NCBI GenBank assembly: GCA_004794785.1
Contig: SJOL01006586.1
Location: 475,940-539,939, forward strand
Direction: 5' to 3'
Length of the DNA stretch: 64,000 bases
DNA from: Opisthorchis felineus
Lineage: Eukaryota > Platyhelminthes > Trematoda > Opisthorchiida > Opisthorchiidae
The notes beneath the pieces are model-generated. The model had not been told where the DNA came from. It ran no database searches and saw only the letters and a program-made list of their open reading frames with translations. Made by a program: the position numbers and the translations under genes. Shown here one piece after another: positions 13,701-24,119 of the stretch; the first letter of the stretch is position 1, and every line of letters starts with the position of its first letter.

Positions 13701-16700
13701 TTAAATTATTTAATATTGTTTGCATTACCACGGTGTCAGATCCAAAAAGAGCTATGTTGTCTGCGTACCCAGGGACCACTTAGGCCCCCACAGGAATTAG
13801 AGGCTGGTAGTGAGTCTTCCATGATCGTATCAATGACGAAGTTGAAGAGGAAAGGTGAAAGAGGACAGCCCTGTCTGACACCACTTGATGTGGTGAACTC
13901 AGAAGAGAGCTTCCCGTAGACCTTCACACGGGCGCGGGAGTTGGCGTGCAGTGCCTTAAGGAGGATCAAGAATTTATGGGGGACATCTTTGCTCCACAGA
14001 CATTACCATAGTGCCTGACGGTCCACAGAGTCAAAGGCAGCTCTCAGATCAAGAAACACAACCACTGTTAGTTGCTGGAAGCAGTGTCGCTGTTCCAGAA
14101 TCTGTCGGAGGGTGAGGATGTGGTCGATGCATCCTCTTGCAGGATGAACCCAGCTTGGTTTTCACGGATCTGTCTCTCCCTGTGTTCAGTCAACCTTCGA
14201 AGTATAAGACCAGAGAGGGCCTTCGATGCCACAGCTACCAGGCTGATCCCACGGTGGTTTTCACACATCGTCCGCGTACCCTTGTTGATGATAGGGATAA
14301 CTGTCGACATGCCCCATTCTGCAGGCACCTTCTCTTCGTTCCATATAGCACCAATAATAAGCTTTGTCAGATGGGTCACCAGGGATTCTCCGCCTTCTTT
14401 GAAGAGGGCTGGATAGAGACCATCCGGTCCTGTCACGTTTCGGTACGGATATTTCGTACTTTATTTCTTCTGGTATGGATTTCCTGGCACCAATCATTGA
14501 TAGCGATCTCGACGACATCCAGTGGTCTTGTGGTCGAATTGGAGAAGTCGGACAGACAGCACTGAATGATGCTAACATAGCTCCTTTCACACTTTGGCCA
14601 CACTTCATCCACATGCTCACTGCCATTACACTATTGGTTTACTGTGAAGTTGTTGGGCTAGCTCAGATCGGTACTGTTGAGCTATGGTAGTTCTTCGAAG
14701 ATAGTGGATTGGCATGCTTCTCGCTGATTTGCGAGGGCCAGAAGGGAGGCGAACTGTCAGACGTGCACGCACCATGGCGTGGTCGGAATCAAGTGTTTTT
14801 CTCCAGAAGGAACGGCAGTCTTGAATTGTGGCTCTCCACCGGCGGCTGATGGCCACGTGGTCCAACTGGGTCCACGGTTGATTTGCAGTTGGTGGCCGTC
14901 AGGTTACGCGATGCAAACGTTTATGCTGAAAGTCCCTACTGGCCAGAAACACCTCATGGTCAGCACACAACTGGAGGAGTCGTTCTCCGTTGTCTGCACG
15001 CTGAGCATCGACTCCAAATCGACCGACCAAATGTGATTTCAAGGAGCTAAGACGACCTACTTGAGCATTCATACCGCCTGCAAGGATCACAATGTCAGTG
15101 CTTTTTGCTTGACGAATGAGCCCGGATAGCTCTCGATAGAAAGTATCCTTCTCAGCATCAGAACTGCAGTCCGTTGGAGCATAAACCGACACTACAAACA
15201 GGCACCGCTTTTTATGCCGAGAGGCACTGACCTTGATTGAACTGGATAACCGGACGGCGCAAAGACGACTGTTCACTGACTCTCTGACTCAAAAGTCTGA
15301 CCCACGAGGCAGCGGACAGTAGGGTTTTCTTTGGGGACCTCGCCCGGAGCCCATGACTCAATAGTCTGACGTGCTCGGCTGCAGAGGGTTGGCCTAACTC
15401 GAGGGCGTAGGGAATAAGGCAGTACTGTCTCATTCCTGATGCGGCTGCGCACAGCAGGTGCCTTTCGAGCAGCACCGGACTCTCTGATTTTGAAATTATT
15501 TAGACCGTATTGAATGATGCGCCCGCGGTCACGGTCAACTGTTGGGCGATCGGAGTGTGCGGTTTCTTGGGCCGACCTTTTCTAACCCGTTCTTTCTTGG
15601 GGGAAGCGCCGTGCCACAGGGAAAACTCCTAACACTGTACGAAGAGGTGGCGATCCCATCCAAGTAAGAATTCACGTCTGATGGCTGAGCAGTTGGAAGC
15701 GACCCCAGAAGGCGATTCTGGTACATTCATCTTACATTCGGATCTGTCAGTCGCTCGGTTGCTAAGCGATTCGTCCGCACCTTACGCGGCCTTGGAAAAC
15801 AAAGGGAGAAGCGACTACGGACGAGCGCGTGGTCAAAATTCGCAAATGTGTTCCAAAACGAGCGGCAGTCTGTTTTTGGTTCGCGTCATCGGTAACTGAT
15901 GACAATGTGATAAATTTGGGTTCGTAGCTGTTGTAGAATACCATGTGATCAGATGACTTCGGTTGTTTCGGAAGTTGGTGCTGTACAAAAACAGCCTGCG
16001 CATAGCACTTAGCTGAAGCAATCGTTTGCCATTAGTCGTACGAACCGAGTTCAATCTATTCCGACTACCTGAGTGGGTTCCAGGTGCGCCAAGCATGTCC
16101 ACTGGTGCATTCAGATATCTGGCAATCACAACGATATCCGAGCTTTTAGCTCCCCGAAACAGGATATTCCAGAAGTCATAAATCTTATCTTACAGGGTGT
16201 CAGCTACAGTCAGTCGGGACGTAAGCAGACATTACAAACAGACGGCGATTAACTTCCCGCTTGTGAGACTCCTTCACGGACGATGTCACAAGAGCCGCAC
16301 AGAGGCGATTACCAACGAGCATCCAACCAAGCAAGGATCCTTCCGTCCAGTGACTCGGGATGATACCGACCCCTGCATCGCGCGGCAGCAGACTCTGGAT
16401 CGCCAGAGGTGCGTAGCCTGAGCCTATTTTCATTTGGCTTATTCACTGTGCTGGACCAACTGAAAACTTCCGTCAGGCGTGAGTGTTGATGGGACTGCCT
16501 ACAAACGAACAAATCCATTTTGCTAACAATTTATCTTGTAAACTGAAAGATTGCGTTGGCTAGGTCACGCATTGCGCATATCGAACCACCGTTTGCCAAG
16601 GACAGTGTTGTTTTCCGTGCTCAATTCAGAGTGGCGGAAGCAAAGCGGTGACTAACCCTTGACCTGGCAGAGGAATATGAAAGAGATTACAAAAAGTCTG

Positions 16701-18185
16701 GGTACGGCCGATAAAACTCGCCTTTCAGGATGGGGACCGCGTGATCCCCATTGCGCCTGGTTAAAGATGCTGCAAGATATGGTTGATAATCGATGTCAAT
16801 GGCGTTCCTGTTGGCGGCTTCTATCCAGATTACCTGAATGAGTGTCTGGAGGTGTAGGCGTCTCGGAATGATTGTGGTAGGCTAGCACTTAGTCTCTTCC
16901 CTGTCGTCGTTTCTTTTTTCTCAAAAACAAGGCTTTCAAATCAGTCATGATCGTACGACAATGAAGCGTGAATGCTGGATATTGATGTGATGCTGTCGAT
17001 GACGATGACAAAGCAGGTTTAATTTGGGGGCATTTATTTGATGGATTTAGCGCGGCTGTGGGTGGTTTCGAACGGGGACCGTTACCCGGCACGATTTCAA
17101 TGGAAATAGGATACCGTTTGATCCCCTAAAAGACCGGTAATAATGGAGTTAGCTCATGCACGGAAGTAGGATTTCTTTTCGACTGTACATGTATCTTGGG
17201 CGAGTGAGATGGTGAGGAGTCGTCTGGTGTCCTTGGGCCAATGACTGGTTGGTTAGACCAGCGGCGGTATGCGGTGCTGTAATACATATTCCGGTATACC
17301 CCCTGGGGCAGTCAACTTGGGCATATCTGTAACTCGTCGCTTGGCTATCTATAAATCTTTCCTACAGAGTCCCTACTGGAATGCGTGAACGCACTCATGT
17401 ATTGGGCATTAAATGGGTCCGCTGTGATGATCACTCAACGTATTTTCTTGTAATCGGCTATTCATGACCAACTTTGTGCAGTACGACATTTCGCAGAAAT
17501 ATCTGCACCCGTACTGAACGGACTATGATTATCAACTGGCTATGGCCAAAGTAAAGGTTGTCTGGAATGGACTTGAGAAGAAATCGAGCCAAGCGAAATT
17601 TCAACCATAAAAGGATAACTGGAAAATTATTCCTACCAAGGGCCGAGGAAAACCTGAGACTTACCAACAGACACCCTCGCCTGGATGAAGTGTCTTCAAA
17701 GCCAGCTCCGGCAGCTAAAAAGGAGTAACGCCAACGTAGGAGCAATGAAGGAGACTCACGTCTGCATTTAGATACAGCGTGGCGGCCAAGACTAGAATGG
17801 ATTCTGCGTCCTCGCCTAAAGTTCCCATCAAAAGCTTTTCTGCTTCTCGTAAAATCCGTTCTCTGTTTGGATTATCGCCCTGAAACTCAATTTCTCACCT
17901 CGCGTTTGTGGATGTGAGAAAAGAGGCTAGAAGGCGAATGAACCGCAGCTCAATATGTTCCGAATCCTCCTGTATTTCGTCTAACACAATGCCGTACTTT
18001 TTCTGAGCTAGGTAAACGCGGTACGTGAGTACGTCAACCTTCAACTGCAATTCCTTGTCCTGGGGAAAAATAAGGTACCTTCATTTAGTTCTTACCTTTA
18101 TTTTCTGAAGGATCCTTAAAGCGTGCTGAAAATTACCCAAGAGATATGCGTGGTGCGCATCAAGAAGGTCCGCACCGGCTACCAT
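2588..18185 (-). CDS. COPE: Coatomer subunit epsilon (COPE), gene span, five exons, 3' end missing
   Basis: This encodes the epsilon subunit of the COPI coat, the cytosolic complex that buds retrograde Golgi-to-ER vesicles; epsilon is a TPR-like helical protein that binds alpha-COP. Joined exons are 18185-18096, 18059-17760, 17714-17665, 5963-5828 and 2743-2588, all with GT-AG borders and matching phases (0, 0, 2, 0). The 244 codons follow the order of animal COPE: an N-terminal segment with [17 protein letters not shown], then [52 protein letters not shown], and [18 protein letters not shown]. Animal COPE is about 300 residues, so roughly 60 C-terminal residues are missing. One in-frame TGA interrupts exon 2 (codon 85 of the joined frame). 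Intron 3 (11.7 kb) is full of RTE and SINE copies. The assignment rests on remembered family sequence; order, phase and length agreement make it strong. Confidence 0.9.
4252..4958. repeat. Diverged inverted repeat inside COPE intron 4
   Basis: The complement of 4252-4362 and the forward strand of 4848-4958 align over about 110 nt at roughly 75 percent by eye. They share landmarks such as GTTTTCGCA, TTTGAGAA and TTGAGGCGGA in the same order and spacing. The arms are separated by about 485 nt. It may be two opposite copies of one dispersed repeat or a foldback element. Confidence 0.6.
5828..5963 (-). CDS. COPE: COPE exon 4
   Basis: The acceptor is TTGCCTTTCAG and the donor GTAAGTACC. With the carried-over base the exon encodes [16 protein letters not shown], then [20 protein letters not shown] and ATALFNLSK, matching the human block KLDRLDLARKELKRMQ...QLATAW. 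The frame is open throughout. Confidence 0.9.
7018..7180 (+). mobile_element. tRNA-headed SINE, 5'-truncated copy
   Basis: Contains the B-box-like GGTTCGAACCC, the family body (CCTGTCTAGGCTTGGGCAAC, GCTTCCTTCTGG) and the 3' block CACCGAAAGGGTGCTACAGC. The A-box end is degraded. It lies in COPE intron 3 in antisense to the gene. Confidence 0.85.
7477..7702 (+). mobile_element. tRNA-headed SINE with (ATT)n tail and probable TSD
   Basis: The head is GAGATGGCTCAGTGGG with B box GGTTCGAACCC, followed by the common body and a tail of about 50 nt of ATT/TTA repeats. Imperfect target-site duplications flank it: CATTGGCGTTCATC at 7463-7476 and CAGTGGCGTCCATC at 7703-7716 (two mismatches). Confidence 0.85.
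8230..8460 (+). mobile_element. RTE-like LINE C-terminal fragment (subfamily A type)
   Basis: About 50 nt near 8386-8436 (CAGCTGCGCTGGTCATTGC and onward) matches the complement of 12850-12905, which encodes the CRLPGWGP block of the RTE copy at 12640-15480. The flanking sequence is compatible with the same tail but too decayed to read. Confidence 0.5.
9104..9300 (+). mobile_element. tRNA-headed SINE with TSD
   Basis: A full-length copy of about 197 nt: A-box region ATGGTTCAGTGGTTAAGGC, B box GGTTCGAACCC, then the body ending CTGAACGATTATC. It is flanked by ATTCCAGGCCTGA (9091-9103) and ATTCCAGACCTGA (9301-9313), a 13 bp duplication with one mismatch, which fixes the element borders. Confidence 0.9.
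9530..9700 (-). mobile_element. Divergent SINE relative
   Basis: On the minus strand a tRNA-like head (AGCTCAATGATTAGAGCACG, GGGGTTCGCGTCC) is followed by CTCCTGTCTAGGGTCCGTCA and the GGCAGC...GCACCGAA block seen in the main SINE. The head differs from the other copies, so it may be an older or different subfamily. Confidence 0.6.
9790..9960 (+). mobile_element. RTE-like LINE C-terminal fragment (subfamily B)
   Basis: GTGATCTCCCCCGTGCATGG, GGAGATGCTGCAAGATATGG and CCTATCCAGATTGTCTG match the tails at 100-240 and 16740-16840. Only the last coding part is present; the sequence diverges after about 9945. Confidence 0.65.
10060..10253 (-). mobile_element. tRNA-headed SINE, near-complete, with short TSD
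   Basis: The minus strand reads TGGCTCAGTGGTTAGAGCGG, GGTTCGAATCC, the CCTGTCTAGGTTTGGGCAAC body and a tail in GATTATCTTTTATTAT. The direct repeat CAGCAGCGA flanks it at 10051-10059 and 10254-10262. It is one of the best-preserved copies. Confidence 0.9.
10370..11560 (-). mobile_element. Decayed RTE-like endonuclease and RT fragments, next to a plus-strand 3' UTR end
   Basis: The minus strand shows endonuclease pieces (GDPVAA-like region with [11 protein letters not shown] near 11370-11440; [14 protein letters not shown] near 10960-11010) and an RT piece ([29 protein letters not shown] near 10546-10650). The plus strand at 10370-10490 resembles the RTE 3' UTR ending in a GATGA repeat. Several deletions and stops separate the pieces. 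Confidence 0.6.
11900..12240 (-). mobile_element. RTE-like LINE 3' end (subfamily B)
   Basis: The minus strand reads GAVRLPG...[17 protein letters not shown], the subfamily B tail, followed by a 3' UTR to about 11905. The copy at 40690-41130 has the same order and a similar UTR (AAGCATTCTGA...CC, AAGCCTTGGA). Confidence 0.7.
12640..15480 (-). pseudogene. RTE-like non-LTR retrotransposon (subfamily A), endonuclease-RT polyprotein broken by frameshifts
   Basis: This is the most complete LINE here. In order on the minus strand: APE-type endonuclease ([35 protein letters not shown] at 15276-14899; DHVAISRRW...[12 protein letters not shown] near 14865-14640), linker, RT start ([38 protein letters not shown] at 14436-14068), RT core ([19 protein letters not shown] near 13890), the catalytic box ([10 protein letters not shown] near 13765), [10 protein letters not shown] near 13390, and the tail [14 protein letters not shown]...LPGWGP and [12 protein letters not shown] down to about 12780. 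At least four frame changes occur. The catalytic YADD reads YADN (13756-13758), so the RT would be dead even if frames were intact. Confidence 0.88.
15800..16430 (-). mobile_element. RTE-like endonuclease-domain fragment
   Basis: The minus strand reads [20 protein letters not shown]...NRLCAALV...[12 protein letters not shown] (16430-16200), then [14 protein letters not shown]...[18 protein letters not shown] (16160-16010). It is the same domain as in the element at 12640-15480 but a separate copy, lacking RT. Confidence 0.75.
16550..17010 (+). mobile_element. RTE-like LINE 3' end (subfamily B) with UTR
   Basis: Coding tail: [15 protein letters not shown] start, then [35 protein letters not shown] and [20 protein letters not shown] (16659-16841, open). 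It is followed by a 3' UTR ending in CTGTCGATGACGATGAC near 17008. It is closely related to positions 1-430. Confidence 0.82.
17015..17664. other. End of COPE intron 3, nothing recognised
   Basis: Intronic sequence between the RTE 3' end and COPE exon 3. No repeat family or conserved frame identified. Confidence 0.5.
17665..17714 (-). CDS. COPE: COPE exon 3 (50 nt micro-exon)
   Basis: Sixteen codons plus two bases, [16 protein letters not shown], between acceptor TTTTTAG and donor GTAAGTC. It corresponds to the human stretch DAALRALHQGDSLEC. The last two bases (TG) join with T of exon 4 to give Cys. The preceding intron is only 45 nt and the following one is 11,701 nt. Confidence 0.85.
17760..18059 (-). 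CDS. COPE: COPE exon 2, contains an in-frame TGA
   Basis: The acceptor is TTTTTCCCCAG and the donor follows LYLNAD. The 100 codons start [20 protein letters not shown]. Codon 55 of the exon (17897-17895) reads TGA between LTSTNAR and [15 protein letters not shown]; both sides are in the same frame and both fit COPE. A single C-to-T change from CGA would explain it. Possible readings are a sequencing or assembly error, a null allele, or a decaying gene. The rest of the exon shows no other damage. Confidence 0.85.
18096..18185 (-). CDS. COPE: COPE exon 1 with start codon
   Basis: Thirty codons starting at ATG (18185-18183) and ending in ILQKIK before the donor GTAAGAAC. The translation [19 protein letters not shown] matches the first helical repeat of COPE (human DELFDVKNAFYIGSYQQC). 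This ATG was chosen because it places the homologous block a few residues from the N-terminus, as in other animals. No promoter motif was recognised upstream (above 18185). Confidence 0.85.
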
Positions 18186-21100
18186 ACTTCGAGGGTGGGG
18201 ATCACACACAATGTGACCTTGAGATATGAGCACGAGGGCCAAGCAGCACGATGCGCTGTATTCTAATAATTTTTCATACCCGCCTGTTTTAAAGGCACCT
18301 ATATATGTTCATCAGTTACATACGAAGCAGTGTTGGGGTGCGCCATTATAAAGTAGGGCAAAGAGCTGTCATCTTCCTACTGATTGTCATGACCTTGAAA
18401 CATGATCTTTCAGGCTGAAATTTTCGCCCAATCAGAATTGGACACGCATTGAATCCAGCCTGCTCGCTCTTCGCGCGTGGAGTGTCAAGTTTTCAAACCA
18501 AACAGCTTTCATCAGCGCTCAGTATTCGCACAATGGAATTTAATTTCCGAAAGCTACGACGTATCCCTGATGAACTAAAACAGACAGGGAATTGAATTCA
18601 GAATATCAGTCCGCACTTTTGGGTCCCGTCTACGCATCCCGGTGTCCCAGTGATGCTGGGAAAGTATTCCACTAGACTTGTTCCGCCAGAAGTATGATTG
18701 TTTCAGTGGACAATGAAATTTAGTGAGCTGCGAAAACATGAAAGTAGATTGGGGTGGTTGTTGGTTTGAGCACATACGCAACAAAGCGCAACATTTTGGC
18801 TTAAAAGTTTTAATCCACTCGCAAAGGTTTTGCAGCCAAGAGCATTCTGCGGCCAAGGGACCCCGCTTCATCCGACGTACGCAACTTTTTCCAATCCATT
18901 GCGTTTCAAAAGACAGCGCCTGCGTTTGTATGTTGCATTTATCTGTGTGTACACTCAAACCGAAAAGCACGGTATTCTGACTTACATTGGTTGGATTTTT
19001 TTCTGATCAGTTTTTAGCGCGTATCCAATTTACGGTTCCTCCGATATGACTCAACAGTTTGGGTATGTGTGTGCACCTCGGCTAGGTCACTTTGCATTAT
19101 CATACAAGCAACGAGGGACTCGCTGAACAATTTCAACCAAGACTTGTAGCACTTGCATATTGCTATTTTTCATGCTCAATATCATCTTTCTCCACATGAA
19201 TTTCGCTCACATTAGCGTACAAACGTTTGTTTAACTGAAATACAACAGCAACCGCCCGCGTGTTGGGTCCAACGTGACTTTGGGACTTTTGCTGAGTGAC
19301 TGCGGTTGTGACTGCCGGTTGGTTATCATTGGCTGCTACTAACCCTAAACGTGAACAAAATTTTTAGCTACAAACGCTGGACTAATCTATTCACATCAGT
19401 GGATTAATATTACGATCACCAAAGGTTTGGAATACCAGGAAAGTGTACTTTCTATAGAACATTCTCTTCTTGGTGTGGTGGTTGAACGGAATACGGAACT
19501 ACGGATTCTCCTATTGTGAACTGTGAGTCAAGATTTACTTGAATTTTTTTCCTTGTGACATTGTATTGGACTTACATTAGTAATTTGTTCTGTTCACTAG
19601 AGAATCCATAGGGCCGTTAACCGGCACAGACTTGCAAGCTTCTCACTGGTTAAGGGTGGGGTTAAGTTTTTGATATTGTAACTGGCAACACACGATGTGC
19701 ATCTCTTGCCTTGAATAATGTAGCACATCACCGAGGTGGACTACAATAACCCTGTTATTTTTTGCCACTTGAACTGGAGTGCCCCGCCGCCAGTAAACAC
19801 GACGTGAATACTTTCAAGGTGTTATCAGTGAGTTTTCCAGAGAACTCACAAAATGCATGGCAGCATTTGCGCCCTTCATCCTTTTAATGAAATACTGTGA
19901 ATACAATTTTATGCTGAAATCATTGCGTTCTTCAAACTTCGCACGATTTTTCAGAAGTTAATGAGTCTTTTATCACAATGATTGCTCGGGATAAAATTTC
20001 TCGAGGTACCAGGACACAGGCTTCTTCTTCCGTCTACTCGGACAGGGGCTACCAGGGGGGATTTAAGCACAAGGTGTGTCTCTGGGATATTTTGCTTCAA
20101 TGAGCGTACTGTAGTCTGTAGTGAGTAACACAAACTATCATTGTTTTAAACCACGTGCAGCTTTCGCCCAATTTTAGCGAATCACATTTTTCAGCAAGCT
20201 GATAGGTTCTGTTTCATCATGTAGCGTTTTCTATTACAAAGTATTTGTTGACCCTGGAAAATCGTCCATTTAAAAAACCACACATAGGCAGAAGTCGCAG
20301 AAGAAGAATTGAACGTGGACATTCTTAACTGTGAATGAGAAGGCACACAAATGGTTTGATTTAGGTCAGAAAATTTTTACCGCTGCAGCTCCCAGGTGAG
20401 CAGCTATGCAGTATAAAGGTGAGTGCAGCCAAAAATTCCCTTGAGCAGGCCTTCGTATGGCAGTTCCAAATCCACTTTTCACCGAGCTCTATCGCGCGCA
20501 CAAAGAGACGAGTCATGATTCCTCCAGCTATTGAGTGTGACGTTACCATTTCCTTTCAGTCAGTTGTACCGACTTTGCGAGTTATTTGAGAATATCCTTG
20601 TTTCACCCTCTCCGAATAATTGACAAAACTCAAAATGGATTCACTTAACCACATAGTCCACTGAATAGTTTTAACCTCTTTAACGACGAAGACCCTGATG
20701 TTGTAGCATCCAAAGTAAATATTCATTTAAATTTTTTCTTTCCTTTAAAGCTTTGATCGTACCCCCAACGATGCTTTCATTCAGAATGAGGTGGTCTCAC
20801 GTATTAGTCGCTCCCACAGGCCAGATATCTACCCTCTCCGCCAAACAAGATTCAGAAGTTCAAATATGAGTTTTCCTCCTTTTCTGACTAGGTTTGCAAT
20901 AGATTTCCAAGGGAACCTGTTCATTAACCAACTCAATGAATTGATTTTCGCGGTTTTTCGTTTCTTTGCTTTTCACTGGGGACGTGAGGAGGATTATCAA
21001 CGGCCGAACGGCCTTGAGTCAGATGCGGCTCTTGCCCTTCGCCACCTAAATTTTTTGAATACATCCACTTATCCACACAAATGAATCCGGTATCACTGCG

Positions 21101-24100
21101 TCCACTTCGCATGTTGCCGCAGGTATGGTTTTCTGCAAGGCTTGTTTGTTTATGCCGTATATCGTGACTTACTGAGCTAGCGAACGGGGAGGGACAGAAC
21201 TTTACTTTGGTTAAATTTTGCGAGCCAAACATCCGTGCTCATTTAGGTGATCCTTGGCCATAAAACGCCGTTTTCGGTGGAACCGTTGCGGATGAAATAA
21301 AAATCTTCACACAAAAATGCTACACTTTCTTGTATGTATGCTCAAACCAGAAGTCACCCTAATATGTCTTCATTTTGTTGTGATTTGTCGCAAATAATCC
21401 CCCACCTAATTATTGGCGCGCAAATGATTTTGAACTTGCTGTCCTGTGGCTTCAGAATTGGCTTCGGGTATGTTTGGTGAGGACTAAGGGGCTGTCCGCT
21501 TTTCATCCTTCACGGCTTTCGAGGAGGCGTTAAAGGAATAAATGACGGATAACTATGTTGCATTCGTGCGTGTAGCCAGTAATCGAAGCACCAACGATAT
21601 AATGCGTTACGTATGATTGTACTACAAATGCAGCAGGAGGCTAGCAAGACGAAAGGAGAGTTGAGGAATCCGAATCAGCAAATTAGCTGAGCACATATGC
21701 TATTAACAAACAGTGCGCGAGTCACCGACTGTTCCCCCGGAGGCAGGGGAACCATCTCCCCGTCACCTTTTATTGTTGTTGTGCCAGATAAGCCCGGCGT
21801 CTGACAAGGGGAGATGTCAACACCATGGTACTAGGATGCGTTTAGGAGCAATAACAAGAAACAGCACGGGGAAAGTTGTGAGAAGCAGAGACGGTGCCTT
21901 CTCTTAATAATCACGTTTTACCGCTTGGCTACAAGGCTTCAAAGATAACTTCTAATGAGCCGTGGTGTAAAACACTGGTTTTTAAAGGGATGATCTAAAC
22001 TGATTTGATGTGGACGCGGCCTGCAAAAGTGACAACAGTGGATGTCACTGAGAGGAGTTATCGCACTCTGAGAAGCTTATCCACATTTACAACACATCTT
22101 TGTCGTCCGTTTATTAGCAACAGCACTAGAAGTTAAGCAGCAAGAATAAAGTCAGCCAAGACGAAGATGAAAAACGTTAGCACCCCGCCAAGTTGACACA
22201 GCGTCAGTCAAACAAACAAAGCTCCGCTGAAGATGAGTTATCAGAGCAGTGTGCAAAGTTTCACTGGGCAGCCTAAAGGTCAGGTTTAGTTCACTGTGAA
22301 CTGGTAAAGAAAAGTGCCTGCGGTTTCAAGGGGAGTATCTTGGATTTAACATAATTGCAGCCTTCGTGGAATAACTCAGGAGTTTCTGGCTAATTCCCTC
22401 CGTTTACTTTTCTCCTCACACCGTCTAAGTGTAGTTCGTGACCATATTTAGATTCTTAACTTGCCTGATATTCAAACCCCTCAATCTCACCCAAAATTTC
22501 GCAAGGATTGGTTTTTCGCTCAAAAATATCAAGTTTTGTTCTTTAGGTGCTTCGGGCCTGCCGATCTCATCATCCCAAATTCCAGTTTTCCTCTAGCCAG
22601 TACAACTTTCAGTGCCGTTGTCATTTTACTTTCAGCTTTGTCTTAATACCCGGGTGCTCAAATTGCAGTGGCCCCATCACACTACTTTTTTTATCTTGAA
22701 TCACGTCGCTTTTATATGGCTGTCCGTTACCCGGTGCTTTCAGGGACCCTGAGAAGAGGGCTTTATGCTGTTTTATTGTTCAAATTTTACCATGCTCCGC
22801 AGCTTGTCACTTACTGTTTGGAGGTGGATGTTATAATTGTTGATGTGGTGTAATATTCGCAATTGTTCCCAGAACAGGCATTTATCTTGCACTTTCATCT
22901 TTCACAGGAATAAGAAATGCCCTTTAAAAAGCAAACATGAATCGGGACAGCCACAGCGCAACTTTATCCGCAACCAACGGACAGCTTTGCGTATTTTTAA
23001 CCATCAGCGCCGACCATAGCAAATCTAACACAGAGTAAAAGCACTTGAAATTGCAGTGGGGCTGTGGCGTACATTTCGCAGCGCAAGAGAGTAGGGTGAA
23101 ATGTTTACGGAGACGCAAAAGAGGACGGCGCAAGTATTCAGCTGCACGTGTACGAAAGCTCTGTAAAGATGCAAGCACTTATGCAGTCACACTTTATCCT
23201 TCCTACTGGTGAACAATACAGACCTTTAGATATTTTATCAAAAAAGGAGAGAATTCGGATGGGTGATGCAGCTCAGCCATGCCCACGCAGGCAAGCAATA
23301 GATCGCACGAGTCACATAATTGGCCACCACAGACGGAGAATTTCGAGGACGGATGTCGTTATCCAGGATAGGAGCAGGTACCTAACAAAGTCATGCAGTC
23401 TGTTGAAGTAGCGCATAAGAAGCAGGCTCTATTCCACAGCGCATCGCTTCCGCGCCCACCAGTGTGATAGACGTGCGTTTAGGCGCATTGAGAATCTATG
23501 AGATGTAGACTAATCAGCGTGTGGAGTACATAATGATTATAGTCAGCGCTTTAAGCGATGTTCCACATCCAGTTACACTGGTGGACTCCCGTCTTCACTG
23601 ATTAGCAATACACACAGCTTTTATTGAGCCTTGTGTACCACCTAAAAGCTGCGTAACCTGTTTCAAACCGGTGGAATAATATTAAATGGAGGACTATTGG
23701 TGGCAATTTTTAAACCATGGCTATGCCCGAGTGGGTACCCATAAGTTCCAAATGAAGTAGATACACCTAAAACGTGAAAAACCAAAAGCGAACAATAGGG
23801 ACCATAGTTTGGGCCTCAGTACCCATAAGACGCATCCTAAGATCACATCACTTGTCATTTCTTACTCAGCCATGGCTGTTTGTCTCTGCGCGGCCAACCA
23901 ACTATTGGGTGGCTAATTTGACATCCTGCTCCCGCTTATTCATTTCGCACACCGCTTAATGTGAATATAGCCTCCGTTCGGTATTACAGCTTTTTTTGTC
24001 TGGCGCTCCATCTGTGCGGTAAATTTTAAGTGCTCAACTCATGCTTCGCGTGGAGGGTGCAGACTGTCCTGCTGCAGACACTGTCCTAGATACGGTCAGC

Positions 24101-24110
24101 GTTTTGCCGT
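18186..24110. other. Region upstream of COPE, no gene recognised
   Basis: Almost 6 kb with no conserved domain. The longest frames are a 131-codon ORF at 18970-18575 (minus; Cys-rich and basic, no family recognised) and a 97-codon ORF at 20791-21084 (plus), neither supported by homology I can recall. The COPE promoter and 5' UTR should lie at its left edge, but no motif is obvious. Confidence 0.45.
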
Positions 24111-24119
24111 CTCGCGAAG

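Noticed and set aside
17880..17898. A 19-nt intron (AG|GTGAGA...TTTCAG|GG) that would remove the COPE stop codon
   Set aside because: It is too short to be plausible, and its removal shifts the frame and creates another stop, while leaving it in keeps both sides in one homologous frame.
17898..18059. Selenocysteine recoding of the COPE TGA
   Set aside because: COPE is not a known selenoprotein, the position is not a conserved Cys, and no SECIS-like element was identified; a base change is simpler.
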